Shown piece by piece: positions 63,289 to 64,000 of a DNA stretch of 64,000 nucleotides (positions are counted from its first letter, which is position 1; each line of letters starts with the position of its first letter). The stretch is from NCBI GenBank assembly GCA_001641205.1, contig LSMX01000002.1:1-64000 (forward strand), given 5' to 3'. The translations under genes were made by a program, and so were the position numbers. The notes below the pieces were generated by a model, which saw nothing but the letters and a program-made list of their open reading frames with translations, ran no database searches and had not been told where the DNA came from. The DNA comes from Mycoplasma sp. Bg1 (GTDB taxonomy: Bacteria > Bacillota_I > Bacilli_A > Mycoplasmatales > Hepatoplasmataceae).

Positions 63289-63624
63289 TTATTTTACAAC
63301 AATTGCAAAAGCAATTGTATATTTTTTTTCATGAGAAATAGAAATAAGAATTTTATCCGTTTGGGCATCCTCAATAAATATTTTAGGTTTTCCTAAATCA
63401 TCATCTAAAATAGTAATTTCACTATACATATATTTTTTGTTTGTAGCTTTGATAATTGCTTCTTTTGCAGCTCATCTTCCACAAACAAACTCCAATTGTA
63501 ATTGTTGATCTAAAGCTGAATAAATTTTATATTCTTTTAAACTAAGAAATTTTAAAATAAATTGATTTCCCTTTTCTAAACGACTATTTTGAATAATATC
63601 TATTCCAACACCAACAGTTTCCAT
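63289..63624 (-). CDS. acpS: Holo-acyl carrier protein synthase
   Basis: 111 residues; transfers phosphopantetheine from CoA to ACP. METVGVGIDIIQNSRLEK carries the GxDI metal site, FVCGRWAAKEAIIKAT the WxxKEA motif, and ISISHEKKYTIAFAI the SHE/D motif. Substrates are supplied by CoaD, CoaE and acpP, all in this window. TATAAT lies six bases from the ATG. Confidence 0.96.
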
Positions 63625-63630
63625 AATTTA

Positions 63631-63636
63631 ATTATA
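63631..63636 (-). promoter_or_regulatory. -10 box of acpS, leaderless geometry
   Basis: TATAAT with six bases to the acpS ATG; no Shine-Dalgarno. Confidence 0.55.
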
Positions 63637-63658
63637 TAAAATAATTACCATTTATTTC

Positions 63659-64000
63659 TTATCTTGTGTATTTATCTGCAAGATTAAATTTAGATTCAAT
63701 ATATTTTAGTTCTAAATCAAGTTTATTTTCATGCATCAAAGCAATTGCTTGATTAAACATAATTGGGGCTTTTGATTTTCCCCCCATATTTCCTTTTTTA
63801 AATGATTTAATAAGTGTTTCTGCATCAGTCATAATTATAAAATGCTGACCTTCATTCATAGAAACAATAAGTTGAATGGTTTTTAAAAATCCTAATGCTT
63901 CTGATTCAATTTGCCATTCAAATTCTCCGAATTTAGAATTTTTTTGAATTAAATTACCTTTTAAATCAGTAATTGCATAGGTAGATTTTCTTTTGCTTCC
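63659..64000 (-). CDS. RNase H-like protein, 3' part
   Basis: The last ~113 residues of a gene that starts beyond the right edge. TYAITDLKGNLIQKN, ESEALGFLKTIQLI, IIMTDAETLIKSF and the end FNLADKYTR are spaced like the Asp-Glu-Asp-Asp core of the RNase HI fold. Key acidic residues appear present. Whether it cleaves RNA-DNA hybrids or is one of the RNase H-like proteins of other function cannot be told without the N-terminus. Ends 34 bases before the acpS start. Confidence 0.6.
   Translation of the reverse strand, partial: GSKRKSTYAITDLKGNLIQKNSKFGEFEWQIESEALGFLKTIQLIVSMNEGQHFIIMTDAETLIKSFKKGNMGGKSKAPIMFNQAIALMHENKLDLELKYIESKFNLADKYTR

Noticed and set aside
1..64000. CRISPR arrays, insertion sequences, integrases, phage genes or restriction systems.
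   Set aside because: I saw no regularly spaced repeats, transposase or integrase motifs, or terminal inverted repeats. The longest inverted repeats are terminators.

Overview
The window comes from the chromosome of a mollicute (Mycoplasmatota). The sequence is very AT-rich. TGA is read as tryptophan in most genes, and two adjacent tRNA-Trp genes (anticodons CCA and UCA) match this code-4 usage. No murein synthesis genes appear, and the gene order repeatedly matches Bacillus (pgsA-cinA-recA-ymdB, recU/dnaD, mutM-coaE-dnaB-dnaI, thiI-ezrA/rpsD/tyrS, def-rnjA, scpAB-rluB). The genus cannot be fixed by eye. A lineage near Spiroplasma/Mesoplasma or the isopod symbiont Hepatoplasma is possible, and the 16S start at the left edge could decide it. 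Coordinates below read through TGA, so most genes are longer than a standard-code call would give.

Layout. 1-90 is the 5' end of a 16S rRNA gene on the minus strand, with a boxA-like leader. 395-4098 (minus) is membrane protein-pgsA-membrane protein-cinA-recA-ymdB. RNase P RNA (4179-4525) has a clear promoter. recU faces dnaD, which is followed by a YugP-type protease and HU. 6928-21563 (minus) is a nearly gapless run: tig, lon, valS, rluD, an RNase J paralogue, ftsK, trxA, a tail-anchored coiled-coil protein, cmk and der. 21777-25818 holds tRNA-Arg, an ECF S component, ppa, a YitT-like protein and a CNNM/CBS protein. 25900-26868 is a lone membrane-anchored acidic protein.

26921-37835 (minus) is a second packed run for replication, repair and division: ezrA, thiI, nrnA, dnaE, a stand-alone 5'-3' exonuclease, mutM, coaE, dnaB, dnaI. 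rpsD follows on plus. Then come tyrS with ytxH/ytxG-like genes and an M42 peptidase, a tandem degV pair, the tRNA-Trp pair, acpP, and two overlapping genes of unknown function. 45982-49273 (minus) is rsmD-coaD-gmk-prpC-prkC. Plus-strand def-rnjA and trpS-HAD follow, then purB-rsmE, a YeeE/YedE protein, purA, and a three-gene module of unknown membrane proteins including two paralogues. The right end has plsC-scpA-scpB-rluB, acpS and a partial RNase H-like gene.

Three patterns stand out. Many genes, often heading a transcription unit, carry TATAAT 6-9 bases before the ATG with no Shine-Dalgarno, which predicts leaderless mRNAs. Several conserved enzymes have lost hallmark residues: the FtsK P-loop, the RNase J paralogue's histidines, half of the MutM zinc ligands, the DnaE PHP histidines and the YeeE cysteines. 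Two small modules (44399-45929 and 58629-60255) look lineage-specific and match no family I recognise.
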